Origin: an uncultured Flavobacteriales bacterium
GTDB lineage: Bacteria > Bacteroidota > Bacteroidia > Flavobacteriales_E > Vicingaceae
Reading direction: 5' to 3'
DNA: 64,000 nt
Assembly: GCA_937901255.1 (NCBI GenBank)
Contig: CALCHN010000065.1
Span: 1 to 64,000, forward strand
Position numbers and translations under genes: made by a program. Position 1 is the stretch's first letter; the number at the start of each line of letters is the position of its first letter. This document shows positions 36,683 through 45,799 of the stretch, one piece after another. The notes beneath the pieces are model-generated. The model was not told the DNA's origin and searched no databases. It saw nothing but the letters and a program-made list of their open reading frames with translations.

Positions 36683-37771
36683 TTAATGTTTTAATAAGGA
36701 AATTAAAACATCTTTATGAGCGTTAACAGAATAGTTGTCTTCTATAGTTTTTCTACCATTTTTTCCTAATGTTTCTCTTAGTTCTTTTGATTCAATTAAA
36801 GCACTTAGTTTACTTATCCATTCGTTTTTATTAGAGGCTAAAAAACCATTTTTTCCATCATCAATAATTTCGGTATTAACACCAACTGGCGACATAATAG
36901 TTGGAATTTCTAAAGCCATATATTGAAGACCTTTAAAACCGCACTTGCCCTTAGCCCATTCGTTATCAGGCAAAGGCATTATGCCAATATCAATTTGAGA
37001 TAAATCTTCAATTTCTGATGATTGTTTCCACTCAACAAATTTCAATTTAAATTTATTGCTAATAATGGGTTGATTGGAAATCATAATAATTTTTACGTGC
37101 GAATATGTTGCTGTAACATGTTGTAAAACATCACTTATTAGCTCTAAATGTTTGTTGGTGGTAGAAGATCCTGTCCATCCTATTTTAATAGTGTCGGTTG
37201 TTGTTCTCTCTATAGGAATAGGACAATGGTAATTGGTGTCTATAGTAGTAGGGATAATATGGACATTGGAGTTAAATTGTTTAGCATAACTGCTTAAAAA
37301 ATTATTTCCGGCTATAATCGTTTTTGAATAAGCAATTATAGATTTTGTTTTATCGGGAAACTTTAACCAACTTAGGTTTTGATTGGCATTAGAAACATCT
37401 TTTAACCAAATAGCATCATCAAAATCAAAAATTAGTTCTTTCTTAAATAATTTTGAATATATCCACTCGAAATAAGCTGGACCAATCATTGCAGCTTCTC
37501 TATGGATAAATAGTTTATCGTATTGATGTAGTTTTAAAAGGAGTAAATGCCTATTTAACAACCCTTTTAAAATACCTAATGTTTTTCTTAACAAAAATCC
37601 TTTTTGATAGAAAATTTTCCATGTTGCTTCATCTAAAAAAGATAAGGTGTCATAGTCAATATTTTCATCTTTAAAAAAAGAGAAATATTGCTCAAATCTA
37701 AATCGTTGGCTTGGAGCGGAGTTAGTTGGGTAAGGTGTTAAGAAAAGTATTTTTGTCATCTTAGTTTTCAA
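36683..37771 (-). CDS. Glycosyltransferase, GT4-like
   Basis: This 362-aa protein has a GT-B fold. The N-terminal part begins ILFLTPYPTNSAPSQRFRFEQYF. The C-terminal domain holds IKIGWTGSSTTNKHLELI, then LSQIDIGIMPLPDNEWAKGKCGFKGLQYMALEIPTIMSPVGVNTEII, the nucleotide-sugar-binding region in which E-x7-E is partly changed (KGLQYMALE). The HREAAMIGP segment is typical of a Bacteroidota family placed near epimerase genes. Donor and acceptor are unknown. It overlaps the epimerase gene by 11 bp, so both are translated from one mRNA driven from 38784-38791. Confidence 0.82.
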   Translation of the reverse strand: MKTKMTKILFLTPYPTNSAPSQRFRFEQYFSFFKDENIDYDTLSFLDEATWKIFYQKGFLLRKTLGILKGLLNRHLLLLKLHQYDKLFIHREAAMIGPAYFEWIYSKLFKKELIFDFDDAIWLKDVSNANQNLSWLKFPDKTKSIIAYSKTIIAGNNFLSSYAKQFNSNVHIIPTTIDTNYHCPIPIERTTTDTIKIGWTGSSTTNKHLELISDVLQHVTATYSHVKIIMISNQPIISNKFKLKFVEWKQSSEIEDLSQIDIGIMPLPDNEWAKGKCGFKGLQYMALEIPTIMSPVGVNTEIIDDGKNGFLASNKNEWISKLSALIESKELRETLGKNGRKTIEDNYSVNAHKDVLISLLKH

Positions 37772-38756
37772 CCCAAAAAGGAGGTAGTTTTTCAGTAATT
37801 TCTATGTTTTCAAATTTTGAACTTTCTCTAGCTCCAGCATCTTTTGCCCAAGTTGCCATTTTTTGAATACCTGTTTCTAGTGAGGTAAACTTATCTATTC
37901 CAAAAATTGTTTTGGCTTTTTGATGGTCTGCATGTGCATGAACCACTTCATTTCTAGGATCTAAGTGCATTATAGGTTGATTAATCCCCATTGCATTTTG
38001 TATGGTTTCTGCCAGTTGTAAAATAGTATATTCTTGATCTGCACCTATATTAAAAATTTCGTTTTCAGTTGCTTTAATGTTTACACAATTGGCAATATAT
38101 GGAGCAACATCATCAATATAACTAAAGGCTCTTGTTTGTTTTCCATCACCAAAAACTGACAACGATTTACCTTGCATTAACTGATTCATAAAAATTCCTA
38201 TTACATTTCTGTATTTATCTCCAATGTTTTGATATTCTCCATAAACATTGTGTGGACGGAAAATGGTATAATTCAGCCCAAACATTTCATGGGCAGTTTT
38301 TAAATCCAACTCAACAGCATATTTTGCTACTCCATAAGGATCTTCAGGTTGTGGGTGCATGTCTTCTCGCATTGGAGGTGTTAAAGCGCCATAGACTGCT
38401 ATTGAAGAAGTAAAAACAAAACGCTCAATTTTGTGTTTAATAGCTTCATTAATTAGGTTGATACTTCCTATTAAATTGTTGTTATAGTTAAACCTTCTAA
38501 TAAAATGACTTAATCCTTCGGCCGCATAAGCTGCTAAATGGTAAACATAATCAAACTTATAATCGATAAACAATTGTGATATTAGTTTTTCATCAGTAAC
38601 AGAGCCTTTAACAAAAATGGCTTCTGTATTTACAAAGTCCTCAAAACCACCGCTTAAATCGTCAAGAACTATAACATTGTGTCCTAATTTAATTAAATGA
38701 TTGGTAACATGAGCTCCAATAAAACCTGCTCCTCCGGTAACTAATGATGTTGGCAT
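37761..38756 (-). CDS. NAD-dependent nucleotide-sugar epimerase/dehydratase
   Basis: This 331-aa extended SDR protein has TGGAGFIGAHVTNHLI at residues 7-22, the Rossmann cofactor motif. D-D-L-S-G-G follows, and then the catalytic triad region FTSSIAVYGAL with YGVAKYAVE (YxxxK). FRPHNVYGEYQNIGDKYRN is typical of UDP-glucose 4-epimerase-like and UDP-GlcNAc epimerase-like enzymes. It probably makes an activated sugar for this locus. It is not the housekeeping galE, which is at 50660. It has a C-terminal extension (LPPFWVEN). Confidence 0.88.
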   Translation of the reverse strand: MPTSLVTGGAGFIGAHVTNHLIKLGHNVIVLDDLSGGFEDFVNTEAIFVKGSVTDEKLISQLFIDYKFDYVYHLAAYAAEGLSHFIRRFNYNNNLIGSINLINEAIKHKIERFVFTSSIAVYGALTPPMREDMHPQPEDPYGVAKYAVELDLKTAHEMFGLNYTIFRPHNVYGEYQNIGDKYRNVIGIFMNQLMQGKSLSVFGDGKQTRAFSYIDDVAPYIANCVNIKATENEIFNIGADQEYTILQLAETIQNAMGINQPIMHLDPRNEVVHAHADHQKAKTIFGIDKFTSLETGIQKMATWAKDAGARESSKFENIEITEKLPPFWVEN

Positions 38757-38783
38757 AGTTGTTTATAAATCTAATATGTTTGA

Positions 38784-38791
38784 CAAAAATA
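38784..38791 (-). promoter_or_regulatory. TAnnTTTG element of the epimerase-glycosyltransferase pair
   Basis: The minus strand reads TATTTTTG, 27 bp upstream of the ATG at 38756. Confidence 0.5.
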
Positions 38792-38826
38792 AACAAAACA
38801 GAAAAACTAATGCGGTAATTTTCAAG

Positions 38827-39936
38827 TTAGAAGAATTTACGATAAGCATTATAAATAAACTCTAGCAATTTTTTGTTGTTGGGATAATCATTATGGGTTT
38901 TAGGAGGAGTATCCATTATAGCGTCAAATTCAGTAATCGAGAGTTCTAATTTTTTACATAAATACTCTTTGTCTTCATTTACTAAATTTATATCATAAGA
39001 CTTACCTTTTAGTTCTTCCAAAGCCTCTTCTCTGGTTATTTCGCCAGAGCAAATTAAAGAAGAAGAGGTTGATTTACGGTAGTCAATATTAAATTTTTCA
39101 GGAAGTATATAAGATTGTACAAAACGTGTGTATCTTGATTCGTAATGTTTACCACCGTAGTATTTCCAATTTAATTCATTTTCAAGTAAAGCAACGGCTT
39201 CTTTTTTAGAATAGGGAAGGTAGTTAAGAAAATAAATGATTTTAATTCCTTTAAAAAATTTGTAATACATTTCTTTTAGAAAACCGAAAGTTGGGAAAGT
39301 TTTTAAAGGTTTATTTCCAAATTGTTTTTGGATAGCATACAGGTATTTTTCATCTTTAGCATCATAATGCCAACTTTTGGGCAAAATACCTTCGGTAGCA
39401 AAGTTTCCTCCACTAAGTATGTATTTAATATTATGTTTTGCGGCTACTTTGTGAAGTACAGCTAATATGGCAATGTCTGTAGGAGTTTCTATTTCAGGTA
39501 CTGAAGCTCTTAAGAAAGATAGTTGAAGATCTTTAAATTCTTCCCAGTCTAATACATGTGTGTGTAAGTCTATATCGAGTTTATGGAGTATTTTTTCTAT
39601 ATTACTTACTGCTAATTCAGAGTTCCATCCATTATCTAGGTGGACTGCAAGTGGTTTTAAACCGAGTGCTTTCGCCTTGTAAGCAACGTAACAACTATCA
39701 ATACCACCACTAATACCTACTACACAATCATATTTTAGGTTTTTACCTGCAGATTTAATTTTTTCAATAATTTCATTAAGCTGTTGGTCGCTTGATGTTC
39801 CTTGGTACATCTGCTTTGCAGTATGTTCTAAAAAATTTGTACAATGATTGCAAAATCCATTTTCATCAAATGTAATTTCAGAGTCGGAAGTATCCATTAC
39901 ACATCTGTTACATTGTTGGTAAATGTCTTTTTTCAT
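38827..39936 (-). CDS. N-acetyl sugar amidotransferase (WbpG/WbuX family)
   Basis: This 369-aa protein has an N-terminal zinc-type Cys cluster (CNRCVMDTSD ... FCNHC) and a PP-loop ATPase motif, DCVVGISGGIDSCYVAYKAK (SGGxDS). HYDAKDEKYLYAIQKQFG and YYGGKHYESRYTRFVQSYILPEKFNIDYRKS are strong family blocks. Such enzymes use ammonia from a HisH/HisF-like pair to turn an N-acetyl group into an acetamidino group on a nucleotide sugar of an O-antigen or capsule. The usual dedicated hisH/hisF copies are not adjacent or in the window. A TACCTTTG promoter element is at 39974-39981 (minus strand). Confidence 0.9.
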   Translation of the reverse strand: MKKDIYQQCNRCVMDTSDSEITFDENGFCNHCTNFLEHTAKQMYQGTSSDQQLNEIIEKIKSAGKNLKYDCVVGISGGIDSCYVAYKAKALGLKPLAVHLDNGWNSELAVSNIEKILHKLDIDLHTHVLDWEEFKDLQLSFLRASVPEIETPTDIAILAVLHKVAAKHNIKYILSGGNFATEGILPKSWHYDAKDEKYLYAIQKQFGNKPLKTFPTFGFLKEMYYKFFKGIKIIYFLNYLPYSKKEAVALLENELNWKYYGGKHYESRYTRFVQSYILPEKFNIDYRKSTSSSLICSGEITREEALEELKGKSYDINLVNEDKEYLCKKLELSITEFDAIMDTPPKTHNDYPNNKKLLEFIYNAYRKFF

Positions 39937-39973
39937 AAATAAAAGGTACTAATTTTTAGTTTTGAATAGGTTA

Positions 39974-39981
39974 CAAAGGTA
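39974..39981 (-). promoter_or_regulatory. TAnnTTTG element of the sugar amidotransferase gene
   Basis: The minus strand reads TACCTTTG, 37 bp upstream of the ATG at 39936. Confidence 0.5.
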
Positions 39982-40080
39982 TATTTTAATCAGACATATT
40001 TTGATATATAGCGGTAAAAAGCAATTAAATTATCATTCAATTTAGTTATTTTAGCCTATTGTTATTTATACATTGACTAA

Positions 40081-41415
40081 ATGCTTGGGAGAAACCTTAT
40101 TAATTCTGTACTTACTCAAATTCCTGTTTTTATATTGGGAATTGTTAGTGGAGTATTTTCTACAAGAATTTTGGGTGAAGAAGCAAAAGGAATTTTTTCT
40201 TTATTTCAGGCAAATTATCTGTTATTTCTACTAATTTTTTCCTTTGGAATTCAAACAGGAGTTGTTTACTTCGTGTCAAGTAAAAAATATACAGAACAAG
40301 TTGTTGCAGGAATTTCATTGACAATCTTTTTGGTAAGTTCGAGTATTTTATTAGGATTACTATTTACTACATATTATCTTGATATCAGTTCATTTTATTT
40401 ACCCGAGAATTATGATACAATACCATATCTTATTTCGTTGTTTGTACTTTTTTTTCTATCCTTTTTTAATAACTTAATTACCTCCTTTTTTCAAGCTCGT
40501 TCTAAATTCAATGTAATTAATAGAATCTCCATTATTAATAGTGTGATAAATGCGGCTCTATTTCCAATACTCTATTTTTATCTGCAAGAGAAACAAATTA
40601 CAGTAATTGAAAAGTTTAATTACGTTTTAGTTGCTACATTAATATTGTTATTATTAAATAGTATTATTTGGTTTTATTTATATATGAAACAAATAGCTAT
40701 TATACCTAAGCTTAATACTACTATTATAAATAAAATAAAAGAGTTTGTTGCTTATAGCTTATTAATTTATATAGGAATGTTTGTTAATTTTTTTAACTAC
40801 AGATTGGATTTGTGGATAGTTAACCATTATTTAGATGAAAAACCGTTGAGCCATTATTCGTTAGCAGCTAATATTGTTCAAATTATTTTATACTTATCGG
40901 TAACCATTGCTTCCGTTATTCTCCCAAAGTTATCAAATAGTGATGATGATAAGAGGTTGGTAATATTTACACAAATAAGCAGATTTAGTTTTTCATTCTT
41001 TTTTTTGTTGGTTGTTGTAGCTTTCTCAACTTCCTTTTTTATTATCCCATTAATGTATGGAGATGAGTTTGTTCCAACTATAATTCCTTTTCAAATTTTA
41101 TCTATAGGTATCTTATTTTCATGTATAACACAAATATTTTCTGTACTAATGGTGTCCTCAAACAGAAACATCTTTAACATTATAGCCTGTTCAGTAGGTT
41201 TGGTATTTACAATTGTTTTTGATATTTATTTAATTCCTAAGTATAATATTAATGGAGCCGCTATTGCTACTTTAATTAGTTATTTTGCCATCTTTATAAT
41301 TACCTATATCTTTGTTATAACTAAAACCACAATAAAAACTAAGAATTTATTTATCCCAACCAAGCGAGATATTAGATTTTTGTACGGTATGGTAACAAAA
41401 AACTTTAAATCATGA
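40081..41415 (+). CDS. Oligosaccharide flippase (Wzx-like, MATE/MOP superfamily)
   Basis: This 444-aa protein has about 12-14 membrane segments. It starts LINSVLTQIPVFILGIVSGVFSTRILGEEAKGIFSLFQANYLLF, the pattern of the polysaccharide-synthesis/flippase family: a first helix, then TRxLGxxxxGxxxL. YRLDLWIVNHYLDEKPLSHYSLAANIVQ is another typical stretch. It should carry lipid-linked glycans across the inner membrane. It is the first gene of a plus-strand operon of overlapping genes to 49458; the next gene starts within its last codons (4-bp overlap). Only one flippase is present in the locus. Confidence 0.9.
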   Translation: MLGRNLINSVLTQIPVFILGIVSGVFSTRILGEEAKGIFSLFQANYLLFLLIFSFGIQTGVVYFVSSKKYTEQVVAGISLTIFLVSSSILLGLLFTTYYLDISSFYLPENYDTIPYLISLFVLFFLSFFNNLITSFFQARSKFNVINRISIINSVINAALFPILYFYLQEKQITVIEKFNYVLVATLILLLLNSIIWFYLYMKQIAIIPKLNTTIINKIKEFVAYSLLIYIGMFVNFFNYRLDLWIVNHYLDEKPLSHYSLAANIVQIILYLSVTIASVILPKLSNSDDDKRLVIFTQISRFSFSFFFLLVVVAFSTSFFIIPLMYGDEFVPTIIPFQILSIGILFSCITQIFSVLMVSSNRNIFNIIACSVGLVFTIVFDIYLIPKYNINGAAIATLISYFAIFIITYIFVITKTTIKTKNLFIPTKRDIRFLYGMVTKNFKS

Positions 41416-42524
41416 AAGTTGCAATTATAGAAACCGTTCATTTTCAATACGGGTTAACCCAATCTGAATTGTTCGAAGAACACCAAAAGTATTTTTTTGT
41501 AACTCAAGATATGTATGATAAAATGCATGAATATAATTCAGCACTTTGTAATGGCAAGTTCCATGTTATTTCTGGTTTAGATGAAGAGTATGATAAAGTA
41601 ATACATATTTGTAAGGAAGAAAATATTGATGTTCTTCTATTGAGTCCAATATTTGAAGGGTTTAAAGGGGCTTTGAAAATTGCAGAGACTTTAACTTGTA
41701 AAAAAGTAATTACTATCCATAACCTTAACTTTTGGCTGAACGCTCGTTTCAGAACACTTAAATACTATAAAGAAAGAAAATTAAAACAAAAAATAGTCGC
41801 CAACTTTGATTACATTGCGGTGGAAGATTTCATGTTTAATTACCTTAAAAATAATGACAAGTCTCTTTTTAAAAAGTATAAATTTTTATATATACCATTT
41901 ACCATTTTTCATAAACGTGAAGGAAAAAAGTTTCACAAAGAAAATAATCGTTTAAAGGTTGTTTTAACAGGAAGCATTCATAAGGACAGAAGAAGGTATG
42001 AAGATGTTATTGAAACCATTCATTTTTTTGCTGAAAAACAAGCTAACATTACTTTTTCTTTTGCGGGAAGACCTTTAGAAGAGTATGGAAAATGGGTAGT
42101 AAGTGAATTAAATAAAGCAAATAAAATACATCCTGGAATAGCTGAATATTTTCCAACAGAAGGCTTAATAACGCCTGATATGTTTTTAAAAGAAATGGAA
42201 ACTTCAGACTTGGTTCTCTCAACAAGTACAACAGAATTTAAAGCGCTGGGTACTACTGAGTATATAGGGAAAACCAAGCCAACAGCTGCTATACATGATA
42301 TGATGAGTTTTGAATTACCTGGTTTACTTCCTGCTCATCTTATTGTTCCGGAAAACTTAAAAGGCTCTGTATTTAATTATGCTGAATCAAATGAATTAAA
42401 AGAAATTTTACAAGACTTACTCGATAACCCTGAACTGTTACAAGACTGGAAAGAACAAGCATCCATTAATTCCACTTATTTTACAGCTGCTGAAATTAGA
42501 AAAAATTTACCTTTTTTTAAATGA
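41412..42524 (+). CDS. Glycosyltransferase (GT-B fold, unclassified)
   Basis: This 370-aa soluble protein starts with MKVAIIETVHFQYG. Its central part LKVVLTGSIHKDRRRYEDVIETIHFFAE, followed by NITFSFAGRPLEEYGKWV and a later STTEFKALGTTEYIGKTKPTAAIHDMMSFELPGLLPAHLIVPE, looks like the C-terminal donor domain of a GT-B enzyme (STSTTEFKALGTTE resembles the sugar-binding helix). I cannot assign the GT family with certainty. It overlaps both neighbours by 4 bp. Confidence 0.65.
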   Translation: MKVAIIETVHFQYGLTQSELFEEHQKYFFVTQDMYDKMHEYNSALCNGKFHVISGLDEEYDKVIHICKEENIDVLLLSPIFEGFKGALKIAETLTCKKVITIHNLNFWLNARFRTLKYYKERKLKQKIVANFDYIAVEDFMFNYLKNNDKSLFKKYKFLYIPFTIFHKREGKKFHKENNRLKVVLTGSIHKDRRRYEDVIETIHFFAEKQANITFSFAGRPLEEYGKWVVSELNKANKIHPGIAEYFPTEGLITPDMFLKEMETSDLVLSTSTTEFKALGTTEYIGKTKPTAAIHDMMSFELPGLLPAHLIVPENLKGSVFNYAESNELKEILQDLLDNPELLQDWKEQASINSTYFTAAEIRKNLPFFK

Positions 42525-43594
42525 AACTTGAGAATCAAAATATATTAATTGTTTCTAATGAACCTTGGGGAGATATTTGGTACTCTAAGCATAACTGGGC
42601 TTATGAGTTATCAAAAAAAAACAAATTGTTTTTTATAAACCCACCAATTAAATGGAAACTTAGTAATTTATGGCATTTTAAAATTTGTTTAGACGATTAT
42701 AATGAATCACTAAAAGTATTAGGCTATCAGAACATATTACCCTTAACACGTTTTAGTTTAATTTATAAACTGAACAACTTTATTGTCTCAAAAAAGATTA
42801 AAAAATGGCTGCTAAATAACAATTATAAAAAGTACATTTTTTGGACTTTCGATCCTTATCGATTTTCTAATCCTCAATTGTTTTCTCCTTTACTTTCTAT
42901 TTATTTTAGAGTAGATAAATACAGAATACAAAAAGAAAAAAAACTTTTAAAAAACATTGATAAACTAGTTGTTACATCAAAAGAATTGTTAAAGGATATA
43001 ACATTTAATGGTAGTGTGTTAGAATTGTCTCATGGTATTTCATCAGAAGAATTTGTGCCAACTGATACAGTAACTTATGAGAAAGATTATTTTTTATATG
43101 TAGGAAATATCGATCATCGGTTAAACATAGAGTTAATTGATAGAATACTTCAAGAGTTTCCAAATGAACGATTTGTATTTATTGGAAAAATGTATAATTT
43201 GTTCAGCAAACTATCTCAAGATATTTTCTATAAGAACAAATACAATAACCTAATAGTTCATGGAGTAGAGCATTTTAAAAATTTAAAAAATTATATATAC
43301 TATTCAAAAGCTTGTTTAGTGCCAATGGATTTAAAAATTCATGGAAATGCAGTACATCACCATAAAACATTACAATATTTAGCTTTAGGAAAACCTGTTA
43401 TTTCTCCAATTTTTAATGATGTTATTAATAAAGAAGAATACATTATAGCTTATAAAAATGATGACGAGGCAATTGAGAAAATAAAACAATTGACTTATAT
43501 AGAAACGAATGAAAAAGTAGCCCAACGAATTCAATTTGCACAACAATTTACTTACGAAAAATTGATTGAAAAAGTAGAGCAATTTTTAAGATGA
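42521..43594 (+). CDS. Glycosyltransferase, tandem copy 1
   Basis: This 357-aa protein begins MKLENQNILIVSNEPWGDIWYSKHNWAYELSKKN. It has a GT-B C-terminal half with DYFLYVGNIDHRLNIELIDRIL, RFVFIGKMYN and AVHHHKTLQYLALGKPVISPIFND, the donor-binding helix with partly conserved E-x7-E. It is a clear paralog of the next gene: same opening, same LSHGISSEEF/IPHGISSDEY block, same domain order. Four-base overlaps join it to both neighbours. Donor sugar unknown. Confidence 0.8.
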   Translation: MKLENQNILIVSNEPWGDIWYSKHNWAYELSKKNKLFFINPPIKWKLSNLWHFKICLDDYNESLKVLGYQNILPLTRFSLIYKLNNFIVSKKIKKWLLNNNYKKYIFWTFDPYRFSNPQLFSPLLSIYFRVDKYRIQKEKKLLKNIDKLVVTSKELLKDITFNGSVLELSHGISSEEFVPTDTVTYEKDYFLYVGNIDHRLNIELIDRILQEFPNERFVFIGKMYNLFSKLSQDIFYKNKYNNLIVHGVEHFKNLKNYIYYSKACLVPMDLKIHGNAVHHHKTLQYLALGKPVISPIFNDVINKEEYIIAYKNDDEAIEKIKQLTYIETNEKVAQRIQFAQQFTYEKLIEKVEQFLR

Positions 43595-44679
43595 AGTTAG
43601 AAAATCAACATATATTAATTGTTTCCAATGAAGAATGGGGAGATGTTTGGTTTTCTAAACAACATTATGCGTATGAGTTGTCAAGGCTAGGATATCAAGT
43701 GTTTTTTGTTAATCCTACTAGCAAATGGAATTGGCTTAATATATTTTCATTTCAGGTTAATTATACAACAATAGGTTATGAAAATATTACTATTGTAGAT
43801 TATAAAAATAACTTCCCTCAAACTATATTTAAAAAGTTATTCACTAAAATAAATGATTTTTTAAATTATATTAAATTGAATAAAAACATTACGCTGAATA
43901 ATTCTAATCTTATTTGGTGGCAATTTGATCCTTTTAGATTTATAAATAAACCCATTAATAGCTTGAGTAAAAGAATATATCATGTTGTTGATTCTTATAA
44001 TTCTTTTTGGCAAGATAAAATAATAGCTCAAAAATCAGATTTAATAGTCTGTACAAATACTTCATATATAAATAGGTATAAAGAATATAATAAAAAAACA
44101 ATATATATTCCTCATGGAATTTCATCAGATGAATATTTAGTTGACGAAAAAAAAATTATTGCCATAGAAAAAGAATTTGGTAATTATGCTGTTTTAGTAG
44201 GTAATATAGAAAATGACATTAATATAAATCTAATTAAAAATATTTTAGACAATAAAATTAATTTGGTTGTTATAGGTTTTGAATATATTAAAAATACTGA
44301 ATGGGAAGAGTTAAAAATCTATCCTAACTTGTTTTATTTAGGAGTAATTAATGCTAAAGAAGTTAATAATTACATAGCAGCTTCAAAAGTAGGGTTAGTA
44401 ACATATTATTTTGATAAAGAAATTACAATTAATAGTAGGACTCCATTAAAAATAATTAATTATTTGGCTCAAAATAAACCTGTAATATCTTCAATTCAAA
44501 CTCCTTTAAGTGTTCTTGAGAATCAAGCTATCTTTTATGCTTTTAATAATAAAGACTATATTAGTTGCATTAAAGATGCTTTTGAAGAAAAGTTAGATAT
44601 AAATCAAGAAATTATAAATAATTATCTAACATCTATCACGTATCCTAAGTTAATAAAAAACATTTTAAACAATATATAA
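43591..44679 (+). CDS. Glycosyltransferase, tandem copy 2
   Basis: This 362-aa protein opens MKLENQHILIVSNEEWGDVWFSKQHYAYELSRLG, nearly the same as copy 1, and the start-codon DNA of the two genes is also close to identical. Later blocks include IYIPHGISSDEYLV, YAVLVGNIENDININLIK, NLVVIGFEY and TPLKIINYLAQNKPVISSIQTPL. Middle regions have diverged (a WWQFDPFRFIN segment against a WTFDPYRFSN one). The pair probably arose by duplication and now adds two linked residues. It overlaps copy 1 by 4 bp. Confidence 0.8.
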   Translation: MKLENQHILIVSNEEWGDVWFSKQHYAYELSRLGYQVFFVNPTSKWNWLNIFSFQVNYTTIGYENITIVDYKNNFPQTIFKKLFTKINDFLNYIKLNKNITLNNSNLIWWQFDPFRFINKPINSLSKRIYHVVDSYNSFWQDKIIAQKSDLIVCTNTSYINRYKEYNKKTIYIPHGISSDEYLVDEKKIIAIEKEFGNYAVLVGNIENDININLIKNILDNKINLVVIGFEYIKNTEWEELKIYPNLFYLGVINAKEVNNYIAASKVGLVTYYFDKEITINSRTPLKIINYLAQNKPVISSIQTPLSVLENQAIFYAFNNKDYISCIKDAFEEKLDINQEIINNYLTSITYPKLIKNILNNI

Positions 44680-44682
44680 TAA

Positions 44683-45792
44683 ATGCATATCATTTTTGTC
44701 ATATCTAATGAATCGAGTGTTCCATATTTTAAATGGTTTGCAGAAAAAGCAGCACAACAAAAAGAACATAAATTTTCTTTTGTAACGCTTTATACCGAAA
44801 AACCAAAAATGATTGAAGATGTGGGTAAATACGGTTGGGATTGTTATTGGTATAAATTCGATCATCATAAAAGAAAAAGAGGAATGATTCGTGCCTTTTT
44901 TCAATTGTACAGCTTGTTTAAAAAACTAAAGCCCGATGTGGTACATACCCATTTATTTGATGATTCTTTTCCGGGGTTAATGGCAGCTCGTTTGGCAGGA
45001 GTTAAAAAAAGAGTGGTAACTAAACAAGATACTACTTTCCATTATTTTTATGCTCCAAAATGGGTTTTTGCAGATAAAATAAACAATAAAAACGCTACTC
45101 ATTTGGTGCCTGTTTCTAAAGAAGCAGAAAAATTTATTATTGAGAAAGAAAATGCGCCAGTAGAAAAAATCACTATGATTCATCACGGAATTCCACCTGA
45201 GATTTTTACGCAACAGTCTGAAGCGTATAAAAAAGAAATCATAGAAAAGTATCAATTAGCAGGCAAAAAAATTATTGGAACAGTAGCTCGTTTAATTGAA
45301 TGGAAAGGTTATCGCTACATAGTAGAAGCAATTCCCGAAGTTATAAAAAAGCATCCTAACACAGTTTTTTTATTTGTTGGTCAGGGCGATCAAAAAGAGG
45401 AACTACAGCAATTAGCTAAAAAACTAAACATACTTGAATACATTGTATTTACAGGTTGGGTAGATAGGGAATATATTCCTTCTTTATATGCATTATTGGA
45501 TGTTTATGCACATGCTGCTAATTACGAACCTTTTGGTTTTGTAATACCAGAGGCTATGATGAATTCGGCTCCTGTAGTTTCTACACCTACTGGTTCTGCT
45601 TTAGATGCTATTCAACATAAACAAAATGGATATTTAATTAACTATAAAGATGCAGCTTCTATGGCTGAAGGCATTAATTATACATTAGGGCATGGTGCTG
45701 ATTTTAAGGAAAAAGGACAAAAAACTGCTCTAGAAATGTATAACTTTGAGCGAATGTGGAACTCATATATTAACTTATACATAAAAGCATAA
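44683..45792 (+). CDS. Glycosyltransferase family 4
   Basis: This 369-aa enzyme has clear GT4 blocks: KPDVVHTHLFDDSFPGLMAARLAGVKKRVVTKQ, KKIIGTVARLIEWKGYRYIVEAIPEVIKKHPNTVFLFVGQGDQKEELQQLAKKLNI, VYAHAANYEPFGFVIPEAMMNSAPVVSTPTGSALDAI (E-x7-E donor motif) and GADFKEKGQKTALEMYNFERMW. It uses an activated sugar to extend a lipid-linked glycan. It starts 3 bp after the previous stop. Confidence 0.92.
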   Translation: MHIIFVISNESSVPYFKWFAEKAAQQKEHKFSFVTLYTEKPKMIEDVGKYGWDCYWYKFDHHKRKRGMIRAFFQLYSLFKKLKPDVVHTHLFDDSFPGLMAARLAGVKKRVVTKQDTTFHYFYAPKWVFADKINNKNATHLVPVSKEAEKFIIEKENAPVEKITMIHHGIPPEIFTQQSEAYKKEIIEKYQLAGKKIIGTVARLIEWKGYRYIVEAIPEVIKKHPNTVFLFVGQGDQKEELQQLAKKLNILEYIVFTGWVDREYIPSLYALLDVYAHAANYEPFGFVIPEAMMNSAPVVSTPTGSALDAIQHKQNGYLINYKDAASMAEGINYTLGHGADFKEKGQKTALEMYNFERMWNSYINLYIKA

Positions 45793-45799
45793 TTATACA

